NCBI RefSeq assembly: GCF_023652955.1
Contig: NZ_JAKLOY010000008.1
Location: 160,970-224,969, forward strand
DNA length: 64,000 nt
DNA from: Geomonas sp. Red32
GTDB taxonomy: Bacteria; Desulfobacterota; Desulfuromonadia; Geobacterales; Geobacteraceae
Reading direction: 5' to 3'
Numbering within the stretch: the first letter of the stretch is position 1; the number at the start of each line of letters is the position of its first letter. This document shows, piece after piece, positions 20,160 to 31,419 of this stretch. The translations under genes were made by a program, and so were the position numbers. Under the pieces are notes generated by a model that saw only the letters and a list, made by a program, of their open reading frames with translations, was not told the origin of the DNA and did no database searches.

Positions 20160-21341
20160 TCAGGTCCGGTAATCCGCGTTGATGCGGACGTAGTCGTAGG
20201 AGAGATCGCTGGTATAAACCACCGCCTCCCCGCTCCCCAACTGCAGATCGATGGTGACGTTGAATTCCTTCTGCTTTAACACTTCGCTGCCGGCCGCCTC
20301 GGCGTCGCCGCCGCGGAAGACCCCGTTGGCGGCCATGACCACGTCGTCGAAGAGAATGCCGACCCGGTTGGGATCGACGTCCACGCCGGAGTAGCCGACC
20401 GCCGCAATGATCCTCCCCCAGTTGGCGTCCTGCCCGAAGAAGGCGGTCTTGACCAAGAGCGAGTTGGCCACCGACTTGGCGGCCTTTTTGGCCTCGGCCT
20501 GGCTCCTCGCCCCCTTGACCCTGATCTGGACGAACTTGGTCGCCCCCTCCCCGTCCTTGACGATCTGCTTGGCCAGGGAGAGGAGGACTTCGTCGAGCAG
20601 CGCCTTAAAGGCGGCCGCTTCGGGGGTTCCCGCCTTGATGACGGGGTTGCCGGCGGCACCGTTGGCCATGACGAGCGCGGTATCGTTGGTGGAGGTGTCG
20701 CCGTCGACGGTGATGGCATTGAAGGATCCGTCCACCGCGCCGGCGAAGGCCTCGCGCAGGAAGGCGGGATCGACCGCGGCGTCGGTGACCAGGAAGGAGA
20801 GCATGGTGGCCATGTTCGGCTCGATCATGCCGGCCCCCTTGGCCACCCCCTGCAGCTCGTAGGAAACGCCGCCGGCCTCACCGCTCCTTCTCTCGAGTTT
20901 CGGGAAGGTGTCGGTGGTCATGATGGCCTCGGAGACCTGCTCGAGGGTCCCCATGGAGAGTCCGTCCACCAGGGGCTGGATCCCTTTCTTGAAGCGATCC
21001 ATGGGGAGCGCCTGCCCGATGACCCCGGTGGAGGCGATGAGGAGATCCTCGTCGGAGATACCGAGCGCCTCGGAGGTCCTCCGGCCGCAGGAAAGCGCGT
21101 CGGCCATCCCCTGCTCGCCGGTGCAGGCGTTGGCGTTGCCGCTGTTGACCAAGAGGGCCCGGCAGCTGCCGCTCTTTACCCGCTCGCGGGAGATGACCAC
21201 CGGGGCCGCCACCACCTTGTTGGTGGTGAAAACGGCCGCCACATGGGCCGGTATTTCGGAAAAGATCAGGGCGAGGTCGAGCCGCCCCGGCTTCTTGATG
21301 GCCGCCTCGACAGCGGAAAACTTGAAACCTTTGAGCTTCAT
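20160..21341 (-). CDS. argJ: Bifunctional glutamate N-acetyltransferase / ornithine acetyltransferase
   Basis: 393 residues from ATG 21341 (AAGGGG 5 nt upstream; an in-frame GTG lies two codons earlier). ArgJ transfers acetyl from N-acetylornithine to glutamate, and in many bacteria also makes N-acetylglutamate from acetyl-CoA, in arginine synthesis. The self-cleavage site is seen at NMATMLSF, with the Thr nucleophile at 179. Substrate segments such as NSGNANACTG (66-75) are conserved. It lies 119 bp downstream of secA on the same strand. Confidence 0.96.
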   Translation of the reverse strand: MKLKGFKFSAVEAAIKKPGRLDLALIFSEIPAHVAAVFTTNKVVAAPVVISRERVKSGSCRALLVNSGNANACTGEQGMADALSCGRRTSEALGISDEDLLIASTGVIGQALPMDRFKKGIQPLVDGLSMGTLEQVSEAIMTTDTFPKLERRSGEAGGVSYELQGVAKGAGMIEPNMATMLSFLVTDAAVDPAFLREAFAGAVDGSFNAITVDGDTSTNDTALVMANGAAGNPVIKAGTPEAAAFKALLDEVLLSLAKQIVKDGEGATKFVQIRVKGARSQAEAKKAAKSVANSLLVKTAFFGQDANWGRIIAAVGYSGVDVDPNRVGILFDDVVMAANGVFRGGDAEAAGSEVLKQKEFNVTIDLQLGSGEAVVYTSDLSYDYVRINADYRT

Positions 21342-21460
21342 GTGCACCCCTTGCCACCCCCGCCCCGTTCTTGAAGGTGGGGGAGCCGGTTACTGACGAG
21401 CTTATATGGTGATCGGACCAGAACCGGCAATTCTTTAATTAATTATATAGCGCGGAAGTT

Positions 21461-24343
<2,883 letters not shown>

Positions 24344-24465
24344 CTATGGGATCTCCTTGCTATCTGCATAAAGGGATGTAAAAACAGGTAACGCTACCAT
24401 ATTAGTGAGAAGGTCTCAACAGAAAAGGCGCCTTGCGCCCTATCTCCCTTCCCCTGACGACCGCC

Positions 24466-24494
24466 TTGCAATGCGCTCCCCATCTCCCTATAAT
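24466..24494 (+). promoter_or_regulatory. Sigma-70 promoter of mnmH
   Basis: TTGCAA (24466-24471), a 17-bp spacer and a perfect TATAAT (24489-24494), about 90 bp upstream of the mnmH start. Confidence 0.75.
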
Positions 24495-24583
24495 GCACCG
24501 GTTGCGGCAGTCCGCCACCCGCCGGGAGTGCCCGGCGCCGGCCGGACCGCCCGGACAGAAACGGTATACAAACGGAGCAAACC

Positions 24584-25630
24584 TTGCCTCAGACGATTCA
24601 CTTCACCGAAAGCCTTCTCGACACCCACCTCCCGGTCGATGTACGGACCCCTCTCGAGTTCGAGGAGGACCACCTTCCCGGCGCCATCAACGTTCCCCTT
24701 TTGACCAACGAGGAGCGGGTCGAGATCGGGACCATGTACAAGCAGCAGGGCCCCTACCCCGCACGCCAGCGCGGGCTCGCCCTCACCGCCCATCGCTTCC
24801 CCGCCATGGTCGAGGAGATCGCCGGGAAAGCCGGCGGCAAGCCGCTGCTCGTCTACTGCTGGCGCGGAGGGCTCCGCAGCAAGACGGTGACCTCCATCCT
24901 CGACCTGACCGGGCACGAGGCGGTGCAGCTCGTCGGGGGATACAAGGATTTTCGTGCCAAAGTATCGGAATTCTTCGAGCCGTACAGCTCCGAGCTTCCG
25001 CTGGTGGTCCTGCATGGGATGACCGGCATCGGCAAGACCACCCTGCTCACCCACCTGCAGGATAGGGGATGCTCCGTGGTCGATCTGGAGGGGCTTGCCT
25101 GCCACCGCGGCTCCGCATTCGGGCAGCTGGGGCTCAACCAAACCCTCAGCCAGAAGCGGTTCGAGACCCTGCTGTGGGACGCGCTGCGGAGCGCGCCGAA
25201 AGGGGTTCCGGTGATCCTCGAAGGGGAAAGCGAGCGGATCGGGAAGGTCCGCCTCCCGGGTGACTTCTACCAGAAGATGGCGGCCGGCATCAGGGTGTGG
25301 TGCTCGGCGTCCATCGAAACCCGGGTGAGACGGCTGATCGACGAATACGGACGGCCGGATTACCGGGAGGAGATGGGCGAGGCTCTCGAGCGGATCAGGA
25401 AGAAGCTCGGTGGCAAGCGGTGCGACGAGTTGGCGGGGAACCTCGAGCGCTGGGAGATGGAGCCGTTCATGGAAGGGCTCATCAAGGACTACTACGACAA
25501 GGTCTACTACAAAAACCGGCAGTGGGTGGCCGACTTCGACCTCGACATGGAGGATTTCGGCCAGGCCGCAGAAACGCTCTGCGAGTACCTTGAGGAGCAC
25601 CTAAAAGTTTCGCCCCTCATTCCCGTTTAA
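24584..25630 (+). CDS. mnmH: tRNA 2-selenouridine synthase
   Basis: 348 residues from a TTG start at 24584 with CGGAG 7-8 nt upstream; no ATG occurs before residue 51, and the TTG preserves the whole rhodanese fold. MnmH replaces sulfur by selenium at the wobble 2-thiouridine of some tRNAs, using selenophosphate. Residues 10-130 are rhodanese-like with the catalytic Cys92 in YCWRGGLRS; a P-loop GMTGIGKT follows at 145-152. The rest is the conserved helical C-terminus. The gene implies that the cell makes selenophosphate (selD elsewhere). It is monocistronic by position, divergent from secA. Confidence 0.95.
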   Translation: MPQTIHFTESLLDTHLPVDVRTPLEFEEDHLPGAINVPLLTNEERVEIGTMYKQQGPYPARQRGLALTAHRFPAMVEEIAGKAGGKPLLVYCWRGGLRSKTVTSILDLTGHEAVQLVGGYKDFRAKVSEFFEPYSSELPLVVLHGMTGIGKTTLLTHLQDRGCSVVDLEGLACHRGSAFGQLGLNQTLSQKRFETLLWDALRSAPKGVPVILEGESERIGKVRLPGDFYQKMAAGIRVWCSASIETRVRRLIDEYGRPDYREEMGEALERIRKKLGGKRCDELAGNLERWEMEPFMEGLIKDYYDKVYYKNRQWVADFDLDMEDFGQAAETLCEYLEEHLKVSPLIPV

Positions 25631-25638
25631 CTGGAAGC

Positions 25639-25678
25639 TTCCCCCACCCCCTTCCCCCCTCCCTCAAGGGGAGGGGGA
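25639..25678. repeat. G/C-tract palindromic element
   Basis: C-run/G-run palindrome whose core stem is CCCCTCCC-TCAA-GGGGAGGG. It lies between the convergent mnmH and DUF2156 genes, where it could end transcription from both sides. It is a copy of the elements at 8191-8233 (inverted) and 29001-29043. Confidence 0.75.
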
Positions 25679-26569
25679 TCCTATCTTCTTGATCCTATAT
25701 TTTTTGACGAGCTCCACCGGCCGGTAGGAGAGTTTCGCCTGCCGAAGCGATTCCACCCCGAGATCCTGCTCCCGGTTGAGATAGGTACAGCCGGTGAAGA
25801 GGAGCCTGCTGAACTCCCGGTCCAGCAGCTGGTAGAGCCCCTCCATGAAGAGGTCCCCCTTTTCGAAGTGACAGACCGCGGTGGAGTCGTTGAGGCATTC
25901 GCCCAGTGCGAACCCCTTCACCACCCCTTCCACCAGGATCACCAGACCCGACAGCCCCAACTCCTTGTAAAGGGTGAGCGCCTCAGCCGCCCCGGCAGCC
26001 TCCTTGTCGGCCGAACCCGGCCCCTGCTCGCTCCGGATTCTCCGCCACTCCTCCAAAAGGGCCAGCGCCCCTTCCCGGTGCTGGTCGCCGTACATCTCGA
26101 CCTGGTGGCGATGGCGCACCATGAAGTAGTTCACCCGGTTTTTCTTCCGGTGGTAGGCCTTGCCGTTTAGCTGGGCCATCTCCTCCTTCACGTGCAGATA
26201 GTCGAAGTTGTCGCGGTCAGGGGTCACCTCGAGACCGTCGAGTGAGCCGAGCCTTTCGAGGAAGGGATCGTCGGCACCGTACAGGGTGAGCCCCTGGCCG
26301 ATCAGTTCCCGCGCGGAAGAGATGGCGTCTCCCGAGAACGGGGGAAGGAAATAGGGGCGGCTGTCGTAGCCGCACCCCAAGGCGACCACCGAGTCCCGCA
26401 CCATGGTCAGCCGGTAATTATGTACCTTCCTGAAGAGGAAGAGATTTGCGAAGGTAAGCTCCGAGATGCGGGGCTGAAGGGCTGCGAAAAGCGCGTCCAG
26501 GTGCGGCTTGTCCTCGAGGGCAATCGGACGGGACTCCGGGTAGGAGGGTATTTCCAAGATGGGCTCCAT
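25664..26569 (-). CDS. DUF2156 protein (phosphatidylglycerol lysyltransferase C-terminal-like, GNAT fold)
   Basis: 301 residues, no signal peptide or membrane helix. It matches DUF2156/LPG_synthase_C proteins: an N-terminal ELTFANLFLFRKVHNYRLT segment, the central YHRKKNRVNYF, and a C-terminal GCTYLNREQDLGVESLRQAK. The fold is two GNAT-like halves and relatives transfer aminoacyl groups from aminoacyl-tRNA to lipids, but this stand-alone cytosolic form lacks the flippase half and its acceptor is unknown. The 3' end overlaps the palindromic repeat, so the last residues (IGSPSP) are encoded by it. Confidence 0.85.
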   Translation of the reverse strand: MEPILEIPSYPESRPIALEDKPHLDALFAALQPRISELTFANLFLFRKVHNYRLTMVRDSVVALGCGYDSRPYFLPPFSGDAISSARELIGQGLTLYGADDPFLERLGSLDGLEVTPDRDNFDYLHVKEEMAQLNGKAYHRKKNRVNYFMVRHRHQVEMYGDQHREGALALLEEWRRIRSEQGPGSADKEAAGAAEALTLYKELGLSGLVILVEGVVKGFALGECLNDSTAVCHFEKGDLFMEGLYQLLDREFSRLLFTGCTYLNREQDLGVESLRQAKLSYRPVELVKKYRIKKIGSPSP

Positions 26570-26643
26570 GGGTAACTAGTATAGCGGCGAAGGGGAAGTA
26601 TAGCACAGGCCGGGTTGTGCATTAACACAATACAAAGCATTGG

Positions 26644-26892
26644 AACGCGGATGACGCTGATTGAGCGGATTATCGCGGATACGTCAAAGGCTTCAAAACT
26701 TTAAAAGGTTACTGCCAAACACCCTCCAACCCGAACGCGGATGACGCGGATTGGGCGGATTAACGCGGATACTGCAAAGGCTTAAACTCTAAGAAGGTTA
26801 CAGCCTAAGTCTTTGGCCTTAACAATAAAACGGTTCACGCCTCGCTTTTAAGGTTTATCCGCGTAGATCCGCTCAATCCGCGTCATCCGCGT
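26644..26892. repeat. Three copies of an ATCCGCG-type intergenic repeat
   Basis: Two direct copies of 39 bp (26644-26682 and 26734-26772; AACGCGGATGACGC...GGATAC) and one inverted copy (26855-26892). The stretch 26570-27012 contains no gene. The inverted third copy could fold with either direct copy. Confidence 0.85.
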
Positions 26893-26922
26893 TCTATTGT
26901 CTCTCGCCTTTGCCCTCCCTTT

Positions 26923-26938
26923 TTCGCATTTCTGCAAA
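26923..26938. promoter_or_regulatory. Palindromic operator-like site TTCGCA-N4-TGCAAA upstream of the kinase gene
   Basis: TTCGCA-TTTC-TGCAAA, one base from the perfect TTTGCA-N4-TGCAAA palindromes found at 30482-30497 and 30512-30527. It is 75 bp before the kinase start. A candidate binding site of the regulator encoded at 29068-30456. Confidence 0.45.
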
Positions 26939-27012
26939 AATTTCTGGCCTTTCTCTCAGCGTATACGTTAATATCCGCAAAACCCCGTTTCGAATCACTT
27001 CCAGGCGAGACC

Positions 27013-28989
27013 ATGCAGAAATACATCTTCGCATTCATAAATAACCTGAAGCTCCGCTGGAAGATGGTGGTGCTGGTGCTCCCGCTGGTGATCATCCCGA
27101 TTTTCATCGTCGGCGGGGTCATCGGCTACATCTCCACCAAACAGGCCTACCTCGGCATCACCCAGACCAGTAAGGACGACCTCGAGCACATGGCGGCCTA
27201 CACGGTCGACCTCCTCAACTCGCACTACCAGCAGTTCCAGGTCTACAAGGAAGATAAAGAGAACAGCTTCGACAAGGACCTCGCGACCCTCACCGAGCTG
27301 GCCTACAACGTGGCCAAGACCCAGCAGCGCCAGTACCTGCTTGGAAAGATCGACCTCGCCACCGCCAAGCGGGAAGCGCACAACGCCCTCTCCAAGGTGA
27401 ACGTCGGCAAGACCGGCTACATCTACGTCATGACCAGCAAGGGAGAATTGAAGGTCCACGTCGCCCAGGAAGGCGCCAACGTCTTCAACAGCCGGGACGA
27501 GAAGGGGCATTACTTCATCCGGGAGATGTGCGAGCGGGCGGTGAAATCGAAACCGGGCGAGGTCCTCTACATCGTCTACCCCTGGAAAAACGCCACCTTG
27601 GGCGATAAGAAGCTCAGGAAGAAGGTGGTGGCCTACCGCTACTTCAAGGACTGGGACTGGATCATCGCGGCCGGCGGCTACCTGGAGGAGACCTACGACG
27701 ACGTCGACTTCGAGCGCCGCTCCTTTGCCGCCCTGAAGGAGAAGATCAAGAGCAAGAAGGTAGGGAAGACCGGCTACGTTTTCTGCCTGGACGGCTCCGG
27801 GAACTTCATGATCCACCCCACCGGCGAGGGAAAGAACTTCATCGACGCCACCGACTCCAGCGGGGAGCACTTCATCCGGGAGATGTGCGAACGGAAAAGC
27901 GGCTGGATCCGTTATCCCTGGAAAAACGCCGGGGATAAGGAACCGCGGATGAAGATCGTCCGCTACGAGTACTTCAAGCCGTGGAACTGGATCGTGGCGG
28001 TCGGCTCCTACGAGGACGAGTTCTACCAGGAAGCCAACGCCATCAAGGGGCGCATCATGGAGAGCATGGTCGTGCTCACCATCCTGGTCAGCATCATCTC
28101 GGTGCTGCTGGTCTTTGTGGCCGCGCGGGTGATGACCGACCCCATCAGCCGGATGATGTCGGTGATCCGCAAGGTCAAGCAGGGGCGCCTGGACGAACGG
28201 ATCGCGGTGGAGAGCAACGACGAGCTCGGCGAACTGGCGGCCGCCTTCAACAGGATGACCCAGATCATCAAGCACAACAAGGAGCTGGAGGCGAACCTCG
28301 CCCAGCAGGGAAAGATGGCCTCGCTCGGGGTGCTCTCCTCCGGGGTGGCCCACGAGATCAACAACCCGCTCGGCGTCATCCTCGGCTACGCCGCCTATCT
28401 CGAAGGGAAACTCACCCCCGAAGATCCCAACTACAAGTACATCCACGAGATCAAGCGGGAGAGCAAACGCTGCAAGAAGATCGTCCAGGACCTCCTGAGT
28501 TACGCCCGCACCCCGAAACCGGTGCTCGAACAGACCGACATCAACGCCCTGCTCGGCCAGATCGTCGATTTCGCCGCCAACCACACCGACATGCACCATG
28601 TGACGGTCCAGAAAGAGTTCGACCTCTCCCTTCCCGAGGTCATGGTGGACGGCGACCAGCTGCGGCAGGTGGCCATCAACCTCATTCTCAATGCCGGCGC
28701 CGCCATGCAAAAAGGGGGGAGGCTGGTGGTTTCCACCGGGATGACCGAGGATGGGGCGGTATGTCTCAAGTTCAGCGACAACGGAGCCGGGATACCGCAG
28801 GAGAATATCGAGAAGATCTTCGAGCCGTTCTTTACCACCAAGGTGAAGGGCACCGGGCTCGGCCTCGCCATCACCAGGCAGATCGTGGAGCAGCACCACG
28901 GCAAGATCGGCATCGACAGCGAGATCGGGGTCGGCACCACCGTAATCGTGCGCCTGCCGGTCAACCGCGACGAGTACGACGCGCTGTAG
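27013..28989 (+). CDS. Double-Cache membrane sensor histidine kinase
   Basis: 658 residues. A membrane helix at about 18-40 is followed by two tandem Cache modules that are clearly duplicates of each other: VGKTGYIYVM (131-140), HYFIREMCER, YPWKNA, WDWIIAAGGY and then VGKTGYVFCLD (250-260), HFIREMCER, YPWKNA, WNWIVAVGSY. A second helix (about 351-372), a HAMP domain, a HisKA box with H447 (AHEINNPLGVILGY) and a HATPase domain follow. Cache repeats of this type sense small molecules such as carboxylates in the periplasm. The cognate regulator gene follows after 78 bp containing a palindromic element. The ligand is unknown; the acetate-type transporters 4 kb downstream make a carboxylate attractive. 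Confidence 0.94.
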   Translation: MQKYIFAFINNLKLRWKMVVLVLPLVIIPIFIVGGVIGYISTKQAYLGITQTSKDDLEHMAAYTVDLLNSHYQQFQVYKEDKENSFDKDLATLTELAYNVAKTQQRQYLLGKIDLATAKREAHNALSKVNVGKTGYIYVMTSKGELKVHVAQEGANVFNSRDEKGHYFIREMCERAVKSKPGEVLYIVYPWKNATLGDKKLRKKVVAYRYFKDWDWIIAAGGYLEETYDDVDFERRSFAALKEKIKSKKVGKTGYVFCLDGSGNFMIHPTGEGKNFIDATDSSGEHFIREMCERKSGWIRYPWKNAGDKEPRMKIVRYEYFKPWNWIVAVGSYEDEFYQEANAIKGRIMESMVVLTILVSIISVLLVFVAARVMTDPISRMMSVIRKVKQGRLDERIAVESNDELGELAAAFNRMTQIIKHNKELEANLAQQGKMASLGVLSSGVAHEINNPLGVILGYAAYLEGKLTPEDPNYKYIHEIKRESKRCKKIVQDLLSYARTPKPVLEQTDINALLGQIVDFAANHTDMHHVTVQKEFDLSLPEVMVDGDQLRQVAINLILNAGAAMQKGGRLVVSTGMTEDGAVCLKFSDNGAGIPQENIEKIFEPFFTTKVKGTGLGLAITRQIVEQHHGKIGIDSEIGVGTTVIVRLPVNRDEYDAL

Positions 28990-29000
28990 ATTAGAACCGG

Positions 29001-29043
29001 ATTCCCCCACCCCCTCGCCCCCTCCCTCCAGGGGAGGGGGAAT
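29001..29043. repeat. G/C-tract palindromic element between kinase and regulator genes
   Basis: Near-identical to the elements at 25639-25678 and (inverted) 8191-8233. The hairpin (CCCCTCCC/GGGGAGGG core) may lower transcription into the regulator gene. Confidence 0.75.
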
Positions 29044-29067
29044 TATTAGTCTCAAGAGGTGTATTCA

Positions 29068-30456
29068 GTGACTGCTGAAAAACGGATCATGTTGGTCGAT
29101 AACGAGGAGGGGCTCTGCCGGATGATGGAGGCGGTCCTCTGCGACAACGGCTACGCGGTGACCGCCTATACCCGCTCCTTCGAAGCGGCGGAAACCTTCC
29201 AGCCCGGACAGTGGGACCTGGTGGTCACCGACATCAAGATGCCGGGAATGGACGGCCTGGAGCTCCTCCAGAAGGTGAAACAGAAGGATCCCACCATCCC
29301 GGTGATCATGGTGACCGCCTACGCCACCGTCGAGATGTCGATCCAGGCCCTGAGAAAGGGCGCCTACGACATGCTCACCAAGCCGTTCGAACCGGAGGAG
29401 CTCCTCTACCGGGTCAAAAACGCCCTCTCGCACACCAAGCTCCTCGAGGAGAACCGCGAGCTCCGGGAAGAGCTCGTGGGGCGCTTCAAGTTCGACCACA
29501 TCATCGGTGCCTCCTCGTCCCTTAAGGAAGTGCTGGAAAAGGTGGAAAAGCTCGCCGTCCGCGACACGTCGGTCCTCATCACCGGCGAGTCGGGAACCGG
29601 CAAGGAGCTGATCGCCCAGGCCATCCACTACAACTCCCCCAGAAAAGACAAGAAGTTCGTCGCCATCAACTGCGGCGCCCTCCCCGCCTCCCTTCTGGAG
29701 AGCGAGCTCTTCGGCTACAAGAAGGGGGCCTTCACGGGAGCCACCGAAAACCGGCGCGGCCTTTTGGAAACCGCCGACGGCGGCACCCTCTTCCTCGACG
29801 AGGCCGGGAACCTTCCCATGGAGGTGCAAAAGACCCTTCTCCGCTTCCTCCAGGAACAGGAATTCCACCGCATCGGCGACCCGAACCCGATCAAGGTGGA
29901 CGTGCGGATCATATCGGCCACCAATGCCGACATGAAGACGGCCATCAAGGCCGGCGAATTCCGGGAGGACCTCTACTACCGCCTCAACGTGATCAACCTC
30001 CACCTCCCCCCGCTCAGGGACCGCAAGGGGGACATCGCCCTGCTGGCGGCCCATTTCATCCGCCTCCAGAACAAGAAGTTCGGCACCCACATCAAGGGGC
30101 TCGCCCACGACGCCCTGGAAGCGGCGGTGGAGTTCGGCTGGCCCGGCAATATCCGCCAGCTCAAGAACGTTATCGAAGCCTGCATCGCCCTGGAGGACAG
30201 CGACTACATCACGCTCCCTGTGCTCTCCCAGTTCGTCGAGATCGCCCCTGCCGAAACAGTGGAAGCCGAGGCTCCCACCGAGGAAGGGGAATACAACAAG
30301 GCGCTTACCCGCTTCGAGACCGAATACCTGCGTGGCCTTTTGAGAAAGAATCACGGCAACGTCGAAGCCGCCGCCCGCGAGGCGGGTACCAACATGGCCA
30401 CTGTTTACCGCAAGATAAAGAAGTACGGCATCCGCAAGGACGAGTACAACGCCTGA
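29068..30456 (+). CDS. Sigma-54-dependent response regulator
   Basis: 462 residues from GTG 29068, chosen over GTG 29059 because AGAGGTG lies 6 nt upstream of the former. The receiver domain has acidic D11 and phospho-acceptor D55 (TDIKMPGMDG). The AAA+ domain carries GESGTGKE and an intact GAFTGA loop. The C-terminal Fis-type helix-turn-helix reads NVEAAAREAGTNMATVYRKI. It forms a two-component pair with the upstream double-Cache kinase. A sigma-54 promoter and repeated TTTGCA-N4-TGCAAA palindromes lie immediately downstream, making the 30837-32469 unit its likely target. Confidence 0.94.
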   Translation: MTAEKRIMLVDNEEGLCRMMEAVLCDNGYAVTAYTRSFEAAETFQPGQWDLVVTDIKMPGMDGLELLQKVKQKDPTIPVIMVTAYATVEMSIQALRKGAYDMLTKPFEPEELLYRVKNALSHTKLLEENRELREELVGRFKFDHIIGASSSLKEVLEKVEKLAVRDTSVLITGESGTGKELIAQAIHYNSPRKDKKFVAINCGALPASLLESELFGYKKGAFTGATENRRGLLETADGGTLFLDEAGNLPMEVQKTLLRFLQEQEFHRIGDPNPIKVDVRIISATNADMKTAIKAGEFREDLYYRLNVINLHLPPLRDRKGDIALLAAHFIRLQNKKFGTHIKGLAHDALEAAVEFGWPGNIRQLKNVIEACIALEDSDYITLPVLSQFVEIAPAETVEAEAPTEEGEYNKALTRFETEYLRGLLRKNHGNVEAAAREAGTNMATVYRKIKKYGIRKDEYNA

Positions 30457-30473
30457 TCCCCTTTCCCCTCCGG

Positions 30474-30505
30474 CGCCCCCTTTTGCACCGATGCAAAAGG
30501 GGGCG
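30474..30505 (+). terminator. Strong hairpin after the regulator gene, containing a TTTGCA palindrome
   Basis: A 14-bp perfect stem (CGCCCCCTTTTGCA / TGCAAAAGGGGGCG) with a 4-nt loop, 17 bp past the stop. No U-run follows, so it may be a weak terminator or mainly a protein-binding palindrome. Confidence 0.55.
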
Positions 30506-30527
30506 TCTCGCTTTGCACTTCTGCAAA
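30482..30527. promoter_or_regulatory. Two TTTGCA-N4-TGCAAA palindromes (candidate sigma-54 enhancer sites)
   Basis: Perfect palindromes at 30482-30497 and 30512-30527, centres 30 bp apart (about three helical turns). A third, one-mismatch site lies at 30651-30666 and a fourth before the kinase gene at 26923-26938. The array upstream of a sigma-54 promoter is what an NtrC-type activator would use. Confidence 0.55.
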
Positions 30528-30650
30528 AAACTGCAGCCCCGCCCGTTTTTTACACCCTAACCACCTGTATTCCCGCGACATTTCACCCCCTCCCCGTGTA
30601 TACACGCGGCCGGCCGGCCCCGGTCACCCCAATAGAACACTTTAATATTC

Positions 30651-30666
30651 TTTGCGCTTTTGCAAA
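30651..30666. promoter_or_regulatory. TTTGCG-N4-TGCAAA palindrome, promoter-proximal enhancer candidate
   Basis: TTTGCG-CTTT-TGCAAA centred about 106 bp upstream of the -24 element at 30764, a typical enhancer distance. A separate 12-bp perfect palindrome CGTGTATACACG is at 30595-30606. Confidence 0.5.
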
Positions 30667-30763
30667 TGCGCCATTGACGTTCACGGAAGGGTAAAATGAG
30701 GGCAGTAGCGGTAACCGGCCGTATTTGCACCGTTTTTCAAAGTACCGGTCCGAAACGGGTAAT

Positions 30764-30779
30764 TGGTACGGTGGTTGCT
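30764..30779 (+). promoter_or_regulatory. Sigma-54 (-24/-12) promoter
   Basis: TGGTACGGTGGTTGCT: invariant GG and GC exactly 10 bp apart, fitting TGGYRC-N5-TTGCW. It lies 58 bp upstream of ATG 30837 and probably drives the three genes to 32469. Confidence 0.75.
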
Positions 30780-30836
30780 TAATCTGCGGTGTCACCTTTC
30801 TTGATCTGTCACCATGTGTCAGGCATTCGAGGATCT

Positions 30837-31037
30837 ATGCAGCAGCCCAACACCGTGTGCCCTTTCTACGGCAAAAACGATGATTACTGCGACGTCGGGT
30901 GCGATTACATTTCGCCCTACGACGTCAACCAGATCATCCGCTTCTGCAGCTGCCGCTATCAGGAATGCCTCAAGTACCGGGAACTCTCCGAACGGGTCCC
31001 GGCCGAGCTTCTGGACGGCGGCCTCTGCGCCGTCTAG
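30837..31037 (+). CDS. Small Cys-rich protein, unknown function (paralogue of 48123-48326)
   Basis: 66 residues from ATG 30837 (AGGA upstream; an upstream in-frame start lacks a ribosome site). Seven Cys: C8, C18, C22, C33, C35, C40 and C64. No signal peptide or membrane helix. It aligns with the protein at 48123-48326 over VC-x-F, two central Cys, IS, [FY]C and C-x2-YRE. The spacing would suit a metal site or Fe-S cluster, but I recognise no named family. First gene behind the sigma-54 promoter; a 70-bp gap follows before the next gene. Confidence 0.72.
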   Translation: MQQPNTVCPFYGKNDDYCDVGCDYISPYDVNQIIRFCSCRYQECLKYRELSERVPAELLDGGLCAV

Positions 31038-31107
31038 GCGCCCACTCCGAGTTGTACGGCCGGTCGACGGACCGCGCCGGTATCATGACCTGAAAAGGAG
31101 CAAGGCA

Positions 31108-31359
31108 ATGAGCGAAAGAGAACTGGAACTGCTTTCAAGGATCGAGGAACTTGAGCGGCATACCTGGCGCAACAGCGCCATCCTTCGCGCAGTGGCCATG
31201 GTTGCCTTCACCGCCATGATCGGTATCGTGATCGCCTCCGGTGTCGTGGGAGGCGGGCGCGGGAGCCACTGGTCCGGCCCCGCCTGGAACACCATGTGGC
31301 TCTATGGCCTGTTCGCCGCCAACGCCGTTTCGATGTTCTGGACCACTCACAAGGAATAG
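31108..31359 (+). CDS. Small two-helix membrane protein, unknown function
   Basis: 83 residues from ATG 31108 with AAAAGGAG 7 nt upstream. A short N-terminal coiled-coil (SERELELLSRIEELERHTWR) is followed by two membrane helices (about 28-48 and 61-79). No family recognised. It lies between the Cys-rich gene and the larger membrane-protein gene in the sigma-54-linked unit, so the three may form a membrane complex. Confidence 0.72.
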   Translation: MSERELELLSRIEELERHTWRNSAILRAVAMVAFTAMIGIVIASGVVGGGRGSHWSGPAWNTMWLYGLFAANAVSMFWTTHKE

Positions 31360-31419
31360 CAGGGACTTCAGACGGCGCTCCCCCGGGGGCGCCGCCCGCA
31401 TGTTCGGGAGGATCACGAG

